Of a DNA stretch of 64,000 nt, positions 23,870-35,128 are shown piece after piece. This DNA is from Grifola frondosa (Eukaryota; Basidiomycota; Agaricomycetes; Polyporales; Grifolaceae). The notes beneath the pieces were generated by a model. That model ran no database searches. It was not told the origin of the DNA and saw only the letters and a list, made by a program, of their open reading frames with translations. How positions within the stretch are numbered: position 1 is the stretch's first letter; the number at the start of each line of letters is the position of its first letter. The DNA lies in contig LUGG01000011.1 in NCBI GenBank assembly GCA_001683735.1, forward strand, positions 806,001-870,000, given 5' to 3'. A program made the position numbers and the translations under genes.

Positions 23870-25400
23870 TGTAATGAACCACTCACCTTGCAGTGACGTC
23901 TGAGGATTTTTCTGGTATAGCATTCAGATCATAATCATCATGATTAGATTCTGGAATATCAAGGTCAATAGGCCTGAAGGCAGCTGGATAGTAATGGGTC
24001 CCATTTTCTTTGCACTGATCTCACTGCTTGCAAACAAATTGACATCTCTGAGCCTCATTGTGATCAACCAATTCACTAATCAAAGCCATGACTGGACCAT
24101 CTGCAGTTTCAAAAACAAAGAATGGATGAAAAAATAGGTGGTATCCATCCAAGCATTCCACATAGGAAGACCTTCATTCTGCAAGGTGACAATATTATAA
24201 AATTTAGGATAAAGGATTAATTTGAACTTTGAGGGACCTCCAATGATAGCATCAAAAAATGAGCAATTTTTCTTGTAGTGAAGATCTGGAGCAAGATTAA
24301 GGAAAGTCCACATGTACATCTAACATTCAGATGCCTTGTTTCAATATAACTGGGCATCATCAACAGAAAACATCACCACAAAGTCCTTGTTGCTGATGTT
24401 TTCTAAATAAGTAGCTTCCAATATGTCAGTATCATGATGCACATCTTTATACTGATTGGAAAATCCCTTTAGATCAGTTCCTGGAGATAATATTTCTTCC
24501 AATGCTTTTGCTGTCATCTCAGCTTGATATTGTGTCTCAAGTGCACCTTGCTTGGTGTAATGTGATGTCTGAATCTATGTTTCAAGAAGAATAATGTGAA
24601 AAATATGACAAGACATGTGATTTTCAGACTTTAAAAGATTATACCTGTGGTTCAAAAACAAGAGTATGAAAAATATGATGAGAAATTTTCTTTTCAGGCT
24701 TAAGTGGATCACAGCAAGCTTGGTCACAGATGGACATTTATCCATTGCCTCGAAGGGACCTGTAAATGCAAGGCAATGTTGATACACTGGTCAGTTGGAA
24801 GAAAGTAAACTCCAGAAAGTTTCTTGACCTTGTTCTTATGGCATCATAGGTGTAGATCTCAATTGACTGATTGTAATGCAACATAGCATCATGAATATTG
24901 TTGTACATTTGGTTTGAGGATCTGTCAACAGCAAGGTAAATATTCAGAGAAAGTCGCAAGATAGAATTACTAATATCCAGTGGAGCCTGTAATGGATTTA
25001 GCAAGTAGTCTAGGTTCTTCTCCAGAATGTCACTTGTAGCAAGTGTCATCTTTTGAAGACATTGGATAAATTTATTGCTAATATTAACTTCATTGATTTG
25101 GGACCTGATGTCCTCCAGTTAGAGTGATAAATGCCCTGCAATATTAATCTTGAAGATAGTATTGATATCTTCATCATCCATATTAATATCTTCTGCTTCA
25201 TCAGAGGTATCACCTGCAAAAAGATCATCTGAGGGAAATTTCTCTTCATTAATAAGCTTATCAGAGGTCTCATCTGCAAAAAAATTCTCTGAGGTAAACT
25301 CCTTGTTAATAAGCTCATCTTCATGTTCAGCTTGCTCTTGGTACTTGGTTTTAGAGGGCCATTGCTCTGCATGGCAGGTACGATTGATGAGGAAAATGAT
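23870..25400 (-). pseudogene. CACTA (EnSpm)-type transposase fossil
   Basis: Minus-strand fragments match the agaricomycete CACTA transposase layout. There is a zinc-finger-like region (TGPFEAMDKCPSVTKLAV, about 24700-24760), a middle segment DFVVMFSVDDAQLY near 24370, then APDLHYKKN, IIGGPSKFKLILYPKFYNIV and TLQNEGLPMWNAW (24080-24320), and farther on NWLVTM and PITIQLPSG. All parts are split by stops and frame changes. The 3' portion is cut off at the Tc1-like element at about 23865. No CACTA termini were found. Upstream, an acidic stretch contains an imperfect tandem repeat (25198-25317). Confidence 0.6.
25198..25317 (-). repeat. Imperfect 60/57-bp tandem duplication
   Basis: TCAGAGGTATCACCTGCAAA and TCAGAGGTCTCATCTGCAAA start two adjacent units of 60 and 57 bp. 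Read on the minus strand they encode acidic repeats containing a FAGDTSDE/FADETSDK-type motif in the N-terminal part of the transposase fossil. Confidence 0.6.
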
Positions 25401-26340
25401 TAATTTTATTATTATTATTTAAGTCTTATTTATTTTAAAATATTATATATAACCTTCTCCTATCCTGTTGACAATACTACCTTTGCAAAGTATCAAACTT
25501 ATTATTTAAGCCATTAATTACTGAAGTTTAAGGGTCCTAACTTACTCAAAGCTAATCAAGGACCTGAGCCCCGTCAACATAATCCTCTCTGCATCATGTG
25601 ATCTGCATGCTCCTCATCCTCTTTGTGGGCTACAAAGTATATTTCACAGGATATGTTCATTGTAAGGCACTTGCAATCAGCTTTTGATTCATACTGAGGT
25701 CTTTTCCTGTTTCAGATGCATAAAATAATTTATAAAAATTCATGTATAGTATGATATGAACCAGATACAAGTTTCCCCCACAAGTACAGTATTCAAAATT
25801 GTCAGCTTCACTTGCAATTGCATATACTCCACACTTAACTCGACTTATACTGCAGAACTGTGACTGCAATACTTGCAACTCTATGTGTAGATTGTTATAC
25901 AAACTGTAACTGCAAATTCTGTGATCAAGAAGACCTCATTAGTCATGATATACATGGAGCACATGGAGAAACTACATTGTTAAGCATTCCTTTTATATTG
26001 TTTTGCATTTTTCAACCCTCCAAGACACATAATTCACTTGCAACTTGTGAGTATAATTAACCATTCAGGTTAGTGCAAGGAACTTATGCAAGAAATTGGG
26101 AGCCCATTCACACTGTATCTCATTGCTACTGACTTGACAATTTGTAGAATACATATTAGGTATTTTATAGGTCAGAGTTGGCAAGAGAGTATCACTGCAA
26201 CTCATTATTTCTGCTCCAGCATGAACTCTCAGTGGAAGCCTCTCACTTGGATGCAGCAGGGTTGAGAGAAGCTTAGCAAGCTTGCTTTCAACTATCAGCT
26301 CTCATATTCGTCAGGTGAGCTGCAACTTCATCTCCTGTCA
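25401..26340. other. AT-rich sequence without recognisable genes
   Basis: CG dinucleotides are very rare and no coding segment could be assigned. It is probably degraded repeat DNA. Only short chance frames are present. Confidence 0.4.
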
Positions 26341-27023
26341 CAGACTTGTTTGACAGATATGTACTCAGCATTGGAGCCATTAAACTCATAACATCAGCAA
26401 AAACTCGCCCCGCTGGTACCCAATATAGGCACCTGCAAGATACCGCATATGGGCAAGAGGCTACAAGAGGCTACCAGATGCCAGCAGATGGCCGGAGGCT
26501 GCAAGAGGCTGCACACGTCCAGTGCAGCCATTGTAATCCATGTAAATACATTGCCATAGCTTATATGTATATATTATTCTAAAAGTGCGAATGTGAATCA
26601 GCCCCAATATTTTCTGCTGCGAAGATGTGAGCCAGTTCCCCTCCTATTTGCCAAATCGGGGTGCGGACCTTCCGAATTCGGCAAGTACCTTCTCTTATCG
26701 GCTGCCTGCCTTTTCTTTGATGTCACCTTCTCTTTCAGTCTTGGGAGTCACTCAGAATTGAATAAAAGGCATCTGTTCCACCTGATCCACATATGCGCAT
26801 ACATCGACTTATCCCCCACTTTGCCGTCACCAGCAGATGATAGATTTCGTACCTGCACTCACTCAGTACTCAAGTATTCAGTACTCATCACTTATGCAGG
26901 AGGCACCTTACTCTCTCGCAGTCACCTTTCTGCTTTCAGATGTTCTCGCTGCTCCACATCCATTTGCATCTGCATCCTCTGGCTTGTCAATACCCCTCGT
27001 GTGCAGATCAGGGCCATAACAAA
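26341..27023. other. CG-containing island upstream of a small spliced ORF
   Basis: Base composition changes here: CG dinucleotides reappear, and the stretch contains GGCAAGAGGCTACAAGAGGC-like short repeats (26450-26515). It may be a promoter or LTR-like leader of the small ORF that starts at 27024. No terminal repeats were found to prove an LTR. Confidence 0.3.
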
Positions 27024-27349
27024 ATGCCTCCGAGCTCGGCTCATGGTCGCAAAACCAGAAGGCCGGCCTCGAGGCGAAGTATGGAGGCGGTTCTGCACAG
27101 AAATAGAGGGTGAGTGGCATGAATCTGTGAGTTTTCACCTCTTCTCTTTCGAGTTTCCATATGCTTGGTGTTGGACTCAGTCCCACGTATGCCCCTTCTC
27201 GCCGTTCGAATGCACTGTCGGAACGCTGTGCATCAAAAAGGTGTAGCGATGTGCTTGGGAGTCGGAGTCCTCGCGCTATTTCAATGAATCTCGTTGTGTG
27301 GATGTGCTCCCGACAGGCTTCCATGTACAGCTACTATAATGTTTGCTAG
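27024..27349 (+). CDS. Possible small two-exon gene of unknown function
   Basis: An ATG preceded by AACAAA opens MPPSSAHGRKTRRPASRRSM. A good donor (GTGAGT at 27110) and acceptor (CTCAG ending 27180) join exons 27024-27109 and 27181-27349 in frame. The product is 84 residues, strongly basic at the N-terminus, with Ser/Arg/Cys-rich middle (PSRRSNALSERCASKRCS). It has no recognisable domain or membrane segment. It stands alone in repeat DNA, so it could be the 5' end of a truncated gene or retroelement leader rather than a gene. The main support is that the splice sites restore an open frame. Confidence 0.3.
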
Positions 27350-27379
27350 TATACTAGCACTTGGCATTATAATGCAGCC

Positions 27380-30300
27380 TAATATAACCAGGCCCTACTA
27401 GATTATGTTCAAGGCCCTGCCATAACTTAGAAACCAATAAATGTTTTTTAATATTCAAATATCTCCATATATAGTAGGGCTAGTGATATGATATTTGCAC
27501 ACCCATATTCGTATGTTGCAGGGCTTTCACTGGATATAGCATTTGTCATATATTGCAGAAACATACCGCATTTGGTATGTTTGAAACATAGCCACCATAT
27601 GTTTTCTCCTCCACTACTCCCTCAATTCTGCACGGATTTTCTTCATTTTAGATTCGTCTGAAAGCGGTCATCGAGTGGAATTAGAATATGTACCCATATT
27701 TGTATGATATTAAAATAAAAACATACCATTCTGGGCAACCACCCCAGAATGTTCTGCTGCATTGCTCCCTCAAATCCACACCAAATTTCTTTATTCCTTC
27801 ATCCCTTTGGTCGCATTAACGTCCTATTTATTATTCTGGCATTTTTTTTGGTGGAATATGCCACGGAAAACGTACCATTTCTGGTAGGTGCAGGCTCAGC
27901 CACACCAGAATTCCTCCCCTCCCCCTCCCTCAATACTTCATGGATTCCCTTCGTTTAACGTTCCCCTTAGTCCTACATATGTGTACTTTGATTATATGTA
28001 CAGTAGATAGCCCCAAACGATGATAATATTTCGTCTCCCCCTGCTTTGCTGGCAGGGATCCCTCCTAATTTGGGAAATGAATATCGGACGGAATCTGGAA
28101 CGCAGGGCACTGTCTAAAAGCTGTATTTTATCCTAATAAGGCGATGTTTATGTGGAAAGATTCTGTCCGGTACTTGCTTCAGGACGTACACAACAACCTT
28201 GGGTGACAGTTGCCACACTGATCACCCAATATCCTTCTGCTCAGTTGCTCTTTTTTCATGCTTGTTTTTGTATACATTTTACATTGTATATATCTCTCAG
28301 ATATGTCTTCTATCTTACCATTTGATGCATATTTGATAATGCTGCATCCCAAACACTAAAATGTGATACCCCCCTGCTAGGGGTTTTTCTGGGAGCTTTA
28401 AAAATGTGAAAAGTGCTATAGTTATAGTACTCATATAGCTCTACAATATCCAATAAACATCACAACAATCCATGAGGAAGTGGGGAGATATGAGGAAAAT
28501 ACCCAATTGTGGCTGAAACCTCCATACTGCTGTACCAGACTCAAGTCACCTACAGTGAATCAGGATTCCTCAATGGTTCCCTCAATTCCTCATCAATATT
28601 TATGATCTTGGACTTGTCTGGAAGCTATTATATTCCTCTATCCTATCCTGCCATCCGATCTTTTATTATATTTCATGTAGTAGTACAATTGTATAATCTA
28701 CAGGGGAAGCTGATAAGAATTTCACAATATGGGATCATCTATGATATGCATTATGTATGGCTCATAATGATGCCCCCAATACAAAGGACTACACCACAAA
28801 AGTCCGTTTGAAATTAGGGGCAAATTCCATTCAGGAAGGATGGAGGAAATGCTTCAGCCACCCCTGAATACTGCTTTGTGTGCTCTGAGGCGAGTACTGG
28901 ACAGAATCTTTCCGCATAAACATTGCCTTATTAGGATAAAATACATCTCTCAGAGGGTGCACTTCACTCCACATTCTGTCCAATATTCATTTCCCAAATT
29001 AGGAGGGATCTCTGCCAGCAAAGCAGGAGGAGACGAAATTTTTGTCATTGTTTGTGGCTATCTACTGTACACAAAATTGAATTACACATATGTAGGACTA
29101 AGGGGAATGTTAAATGAAGAGAATCCATGAAGTATTGAGGGAGGAGGATGGGGAGAAATTCTGATGTGGCTAAGCCTGCACCCACCAGAAATGGATGTTT
29201 TCCATAATATATTCTGCCAAAATAAAATTATAACATCAAATGGGACATTAAGGCGACCAAGGGAATAAATGAATCAAGAGATTTGGTAACAATTTGAGGG
29301 AGGAATTCAGGAAAACATTCTGGTGAAATTGTCCAGAATGGTATGTTTTTATTTTACTATCACACAAAGTTATTAATGTATTCTAAATCTCCTAAACGAT
29401 CGCTTTCAGACGAGCCCAAGATCATAAAATTCCGTGAAGAATTGAGGAAGCAATATGGAAAACAACATATGGTGGCTGAAACAAATATAGCAAGCACAAT
29501 GGTATGAGTATGGCGGTGATTGTGAGCATGAGTGTAGATGTCTAGCATGAGCATATAAGTAATGAGGGAGTGGGAGACATTAATATGTCAAATATTCGAC
29601 ATTTGACATGGGCTGTAATTATTTGAATTAAATTTAATTTAATGTCTTAAAAAGTGCTTATTGATGAAGGATCTAGACCAATGACATACTAGTGGTCGTC
29701 GAGGGGTCAAAATTGGCTCGTCGACGACCGCTAGTAGGTCATAGGTCCAGACCGGCCTATGCATTATTGTAGCCACCGGGCTACTCAGTGCATTAGACAT
29801 CTGACTGCTGCAAGGCGAATACTGGACCGATTCATTTCGCGTAAACGTCGTCTCATTCGGGTAAATTCTAGCTTTCAGACGACTCCTCATATGCATGAAT
29901 TGGTGCAGTATTAATTTGAAATCTGGAGTGGATATCAGCCAACAAAGCAGGGGGAGACGAAAATTATTGTAGTATGGGGGTCTGTATTGTAAATAATATT
30001 GAAGAGTACATTAATGAGAGTAAGAGGAATGTTAAATGAAGAAATTTGATGGAGAACTGATGGAGAGGCAAGGGGAGGAATTCTGGTGTGGCTGAGCCTG
30101 CACCCACCAGAAATGGTATGTTTTCTGTGACATGTTCTGACAAATAAAACTCAGAACATTAAATAGGTAGTATATGCGACCAAGGGGATGAAAAAATCAA
30201 GAGTTTGGTGAATATTTGGGGGGGGAATTCAGCAGAACATTCTGGGGTGGCTGCCCAGAATGGTATGTTTTTATCTCATAGAGTAAGGAATAATTTATAT

Positions 30301-30470
30301 ATTTGAACACTATCAAATGAGCGCTTTCTGACGAATCTAATATGAAGAGAATCCGTGAGGAATTGAGGGAGGAATGGAGGAAAAAACATATGGTGGCTGA
30401 AACAAAACATACCAAATGCGGTATGTTTTCCATAACATCAATTCAACCTGTACATTCACATTTATAAATG
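27380..30470. repeat. Cluster of hairpin-rich non-coding repeats, including two large inverted arms
   Basis: Arm 1 (about 27380-28180) is the inverted counterpart of arm 2 (about 28880-29500); a third copy in arm-2 orientation lies at about 29810-30440. Shared modules are a hairpin AACATACC-GCATTT-GGTATGTT, a hairpin CATTCTGGG...CCCAGAATG, the string CAGCCACCATATGTTTT, and a conserved CCCTCAATTC...TTCGTCTGAAAGCG segment. The middle part (28460-28870) contains further degenerate modules in both orientations. No coding capacity was found. A related fragment lies at 60310-60560. Confidence 0.6.
29640..29810. repeat. Imperfect cruciform with GGTCGTCGA arms
   Basis: About 33-bp arms pair around 29680-29750 (GACCAATGACATACTAG... 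with ...CTAGTAGGTCATAGGTC), including GGTCGTCGA and TCGTCGACGACC. This arrangement is also seen in the hairpin cassettes at 60170-60240 and 60740-60820, so it belongs to the same family. Confidence 0.6.
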
Positions 30471-31020
30471 TCAACCATTAATATGGTAACTCTATAATTA
30501 CTTATTTATAATGTATAATAGATGGATTGATAATCAATAGTTCAGATGATGAGTTTAGCACTTCATATAGACAGACGCCCAACCTTCTGCCTTTTTGGGA
30601 TATGTCAGATTTATAATCACATATGTTTTGCTCCTTCCGCAACATATGTCATAGCCTACACTGACTTTCCAAAAACATTGATGATATGTTTTATGTCATG
30701 TTTTATCATGCAAAACATTTGTTTTGCGATTAGAGGCATGACAAAGATCACGTGCATCTGACATATGTTTTATCTCCATATGTTTTTCTCAGCCACCCGA
30801 TAAGAAAAGTAAGAACCTCACATACAAAATTTCTAAGTGAGAAAACAGAGTTGTTACCGTTGTATTGAAACGTAACCCTAACTAGAAATTTTTCCACCGG
30901 ATACAAAATTTTTATTGAAAAGACTTTCCCACGGCTTTGCGATGAAAAGTGCGTTACAAGATTTGGCTGGGGACCTCGCCTATAATAACGATTAATTCGT
31001 TCCTCATCAATCGTAATCAG
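30470..31020 (-). repeat. ~550-bp non-coding repeat, copy 1
   Basis: It is the inverted counterpart of 55634-56190, about 85-90 percent identical by eye over the full length. Its core contains GTGGCTGAGAAAAACATATG, related to the GTGGCTGA...ACATATG module of the neighbouring hairpin cluster. It has no coding capacity and no clear terminal repeats. Confidence 0.65.
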
Positions 31021-31349
31021 CATCCAGCTAAAATGTTGACATTAACACTAACTCTATTAAATGAAATAAATTTTGACCCATCAATGGCCCTGATAATTTA
31101 TACATATCATCATCCTCGATTCTTTCAGCACCTCCTGGTGGCTCTTGTTCAGTCTAAAGAAATAATGAGTAAACAAATAATTATCCTTTAGTATACTATT
31201 ACCCCATTCTCAGTTTAGAAAATCAATATATCATATTAGCTTATATGAGCATGCAAAGGACCTTAACTTGCCTTTGTAGTAGTACCTGTTTGTGAGTTTA
31301 TATTCTGTACTTATGTTATCAGAATGGAATAATTCAAAATTAATGATTA

Positions 31350-33576
31350 ATCACTCACATCAAGTCTCTGATATCCTTTCTCCTCCGCAACATGCTGTTT
31401 TTGCATCTGTCACTTTCAGAGATATGGTCCCCACATGTCTTGAGTATGTTGAGTATGTTGATGAAATATTTCATGATGAGTATGTGACTGCCTGGAAACT
31501 TTGTCATCATCACAAAGTGCTTTAACTTTCTGCCAAGTTTGCATCTTGATCCAAGTGAATGCAGCAAACACCTGATCCTTCACAGAAACAGGAAATCATT
31601 GGCAAAAAGGACTCAATGATGATACCCAGAGTAGGTGTGCACAGGATCAAAGCCATGAATATCAGAGTAGATGAGAAATCCACATTCTGAGTGATGATTA
31701 TGTGAAGAAAAGACATGGCTTGTAAATGGGATCTAGCAGTGTGTTTGACTTCAAATTGATGTTGGTGACTAGACCATCATTGATAAGCTTCCTGACATCA
31801 GCAAGATGATGGTGAGTGAAGCATTAATGTCAGAAAGACAAGTCAAGAGGCAATGTTGAGCTGAGTTGAACAAACTCAGTGAGAGGAATAGTGATGCCTG
31901 CCAGATAGGCAGTATTGTACTCATTGATTGAAGTGCAGAAAAGCATCCAGTTTGAGTGGGTGAATTTTATGTGTTTTTTGCCAATGGTGACAAAGAAATC
32001 ATGAGGAATAGGACAGAAAGGAGATCATTTCTAGACATAGGGACATAAAGAACACTTAATAGCATGGACCTCTCTGCCTTCTATGACTAGCTAAAGGCCA
32101 ATGAGCCAATTTCAGCTGAATAGATGACTTGATCATCTGCTAGACAAATAAAGAGGGTGTAACTGCAAAGACTTGCACTGCCAGCAAATCCTTCACTCCC
32201 AGGCCTTACTAGCACACTGTTTGCTATGAGGTTCAGTGGCCTTGTCCTTGGCTCAAGCAAACTTGAAGCACTGGGACTGGGTGTGACCTTCTCTGTTGCA
32301 GAATCCACATTTAGAGCATGGGACAGATGAGGCTGAAGAAAGAAGGGCAGTAGAGGATGAAGGTAAGGGCTTAGAATGATGAGTTCTGTTGAGCTTCTTA
32401 GTCTGGAAGGCCTGCAAGAGTGGACTTATTGAGCTTGTCCTGAAGCATGAGGGTAGAGTGTCACAGATTTTCTTTTAAGTATTATATTGGATACCTATTC
32501 AGTCACACTTATGCATCACATTCTCTAAATGTGCTTTCAATCATAAGTCTTTATCTGTGCCACATAGATAATTTATAGTTCTTATCATTTTCTTGTTATT
32601 TTTTAATTATAAACATAGATAGATAAGGCTGTACCAGGAGATATGCTATTGGTCAATGACTTGGCTAATTTATGACTTGGTGGTCATGTGCAGCATCAGT
32701 TAGCAATCAGTCAGCATGGTACCATAGGTCCTAGGGTAGTGTCCATGGTCCTAGTACACATGTATATAAGGAAGCCTATCTGCACCCTTCAGGCTCAGAC
32801 TCAACAACTATTTTGCTGATCCCCATATCACACATTTCCCTCTCACTTTGAGCACTATTCTCTCCCCATCTTTTGACAAGGTGAGTGTAGGTTTGTGATA
32901 CAGAGACAAGTGCTCAATCTGCAAAGATATATATATACATCTCTCCACTCCACTGGTTATAGATGCTATTAGTGAGAGGTTTGATACATTATGTGGACTT
33001 AGAAGATATGAGGAGCAGCAATATAGGTGTTGATAGCGATTGAAAGTGATTGGGAGAGATCAGAAGGAATCAGAGAAGATCTGAGTGAAGAAAGAATAAT
33101 AAAAGGTGTGAACAGGATGTAGAAAGTCCGATTTTGAAATGATGAAGGCAGATGGAGAGCTGGGGATCAATCAGAGTGCAAATGGAGCAGTCAGAGCACA
33201 GGGTTCATAACCTGTAAGAGCCAAAAGCGAATGCTGGGGTGCCAGGAGCCACACTCAATAGAACAAGACACTGGAGTCCGTGTTGAGCCGCTATGTACAT
33301 GATATCGAGAGGATATACTATGCACCTGGAGTCCGTGTTGAGCTGCTAAGGAGAAAAGCAGAGGGCAGACTCTGGAGGTGCTATGAAGCAAAATGTAGAC
33401 ATGAGTAAATAGGAAAGTGGCATAAACTGTGGCTGAAGAATGAAGACACAGTGGAGCAGTGAATAATGGAGATATGGCTCTGTAAATGTAATGCGATATA
33501 GCTAGGAAAAAGGCAATAAGTGACCGCAATGAAAAGTGAAAATATGAAAGAGAGAGAGAGACGAAATCATACAACA
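31350..33576 (-). mobile_element. Decayed, truncated Ty1/copia element
   Basis: A 5' LTR at 33213-33576 (element orientation minus) is followed by degenerate gag (about 33010-32090). Parts recognisable against the younger copies are the KVTPSPSASSLLEPRTRPLN-type shadow frame and the LADDQVIYSAEIGSLAF segment at 32087-32160. An integrase fragment lies at about 31960-31500. The rest of pol and the 3' LTR are absent. CG dinucleotides are largely replaced by TG/CA compared with the two young copies, so this copy is older. Confidence 0.6.
33213..33576 (-). repeat. Copia LTR, long subtype (decayed)
   Basis: It matches the LTRs at 44755-45064 and 34563-34926. Like the latter it carries an additional ~55-bp internal segment with TGTACATGATATCGAGAGGA. 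It starts TGTT in element orientation. Confidence 0.65.
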
Positions 33577-33723
33577 GATTCGTCAATCTTACTCAAATCA
33601 GGACTGGGGTAATTGTTGGGTTCCGCAGTGATTGTTCTGCTGAGCTACCATTTCAATCCAGACCCTAGCATGGCTAGGATTGCCCAAGTGTACTTATGAA
33701 CTTTGGTCTTCGTCATCGGGCAC

Positions 33724-33967
33724 TCAGTATGCCTAGAAGTCATGAAGAGGTGTTGAGGGCAAAGAGAGGATATACCAAGTATAAAAATATACATTTTCTG
33801 CATTTCAGATTGTTAGCCACAAAATATAAGTTGTCTTCAAAGGATCATTTATATCTCAATCAATTCTCAATATTATATTATGCAAGTGAGTACGTTTGAA
33901 AGTCAGGATGAATTATGCTAGCTTTTGTAATTTCAAAGATACAAGCAAAACAATAAAACTGTTGCCA
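33724..33967 (+). mobile_element. Fragment of the Tc1-like element
   Basis: Inverted copy of about 22353-22600, including the transposase C-terminal segment SMPRSHEEVLRAKRGYTKY and most of one long inverted repeat. The outermost ~27 bases, including CAGTAGCCC, are missing. It is more diverged from the 22 kb copy than the 51 kb copy is. Confidence 0.7.
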
Positions 33968-34465
33968 TTAAGAATTCGCTCTCACAAATCTAACACCACC
34001 AAGCATGCAAGATTGCTGAGAAGTAGAATAAAGTAATATTTACAAGAAATTCACTACATTCAGATTGTGTTGATTTATTAATTACATAACATTTGAAATT
34101 TACCTCTGGAGATTTTTATCTTTGTTCTTTTCAGTACAGAATCATATAATTATCATATTTCTTCTACCTACAACAATGTCCATATCAATCATGTTCTCAA
34201 GCTGAGACTAAAGGTAGGATAGACAACAAATTCATTTCGTCATATGCTGAAGAACATCATTCTGAAGCATAGTGAGTCTCTTTTCTTACAATTCTGCACA
34301 ATTCTCTGACTCACACTTTAGTATGTTAATCACTACCTCCTAGTATAGTGTGGTCATCTATTCTGATCCTAATAGTGCTAATCTCTCACTCCCATCTTAG
34401 CCCTAAAATTTGATCTTTTATCACCATCATGTCTGTCCACATGCACCTTTCATTACCACTCTATC

Positions 34466-34562
34466 TGTTAGTTGTATGATTTCGTCTCTCTCTCTTTCGT
34501 ATTTTCACTTTTCATTGCGGTCACTTATTGCGCCCTCTCCTAGCTATATCGCGTTCCATTTA
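34466..34562 (+). repeat. Extra truncated copia LTR head
   Basis: The first ~97 bp of the copia LTR (TGTTAGTTGTATGATTTCG onward) are present here and then restart at 34563. This gives a tandem head duplication in front of the full LTR. Confidence 0.7.
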
Positions 34563-34926
34563 TGTTAGTTGTATGATTTCGTCTCTCTCTCTTTTTTATT
34601 TTCACTTTTCATTGCGGTCACTTATTGCGCCATTTCCTAGCTATATCGCATTCCATTTACAGAGCCATATCTCCGTTATTCACTGCTCCACTGTGTCTTC
34701 ATTCTTCAGCCACAGTTGGTGCCACTTTCCTATTTACTCCTGTTTACATTTCGCTCCATAGCATCTCCGGAGTCCGTCCTCTGCTGTTCTCCTTAGCAGC
34801 TCAACAGGACTCCAGGTGCGTAGTATATCCTCTCGATATCATGTACAGAGCAGCTCAACACGGACTCCAGTGTCTTGTTCTATTGAGTGTGCTCCTGGCA
34901 CCCCAGCATTGCTTTTGGCTCTAATA
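34563..34926 (+). repeat. 5' LTR of the plus-strand copia copy (long subtype)
   Basis: 364 bp, TGTTAG...CTAATA, with the ~55-bp internal duplication around GCAGCTCAAC...GGACTCCAG that the 39.9/44.8 kb LTRs lack. It is followed directly by the primer-binding-like GGTTATGAGCTCTGCGCT. Confidence 0.75.
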
Positions 34927-34945
34927 GGTTATGAGCTCTGCGCTC
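34927..34945 (+). other. Primer binding site for an initiator tRNA-Met fragment
   Basis: GGTTATGAGCTCTGCGC is nearly the complement of the anticodon-stem-loop region of tRNA-iMet (which contains CTCATAACC). Half-tRNA priming of this kind is established for Drosophila copia. The same site adjoins the 5' LTR of the minus-strand copy at 44735-44754. Confidence 0.6.
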
Positions 34946-35128
34946 TGACTGCTCCATTTGAATTCTGGTCGATCCCCAGCTCTTCATCTGCCTTCTCATC
35001 TCAAGATCGGACTTTCTACATCCTGTCTACACCTCCTATCACCCTCTGCTTCACTCAGATCTCTCTTGATCCCCTCTGATCTCTCCTGATCACTTCCAAT
35101 CACTGTCTACACCTCTGTTCTGCTTCCC

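Noticed and set aside
26593..27246. 217-codon plus-strand ORF as a gene
   Set aside because: It crosses the better supported spliced ORF (27024-27349) in another frame, shows no domain, and contains the likely intron.
16300..34000. Classical repeat-induced point mutation (RIP)
   Set aside because: The C-to-T changes appear concentrated at CG sites, as expected from methylated CpG deamination in basidiomycetes. I saw no clear preference for the CA context typical of ascomycete RIP, and a count would be needed to decide.
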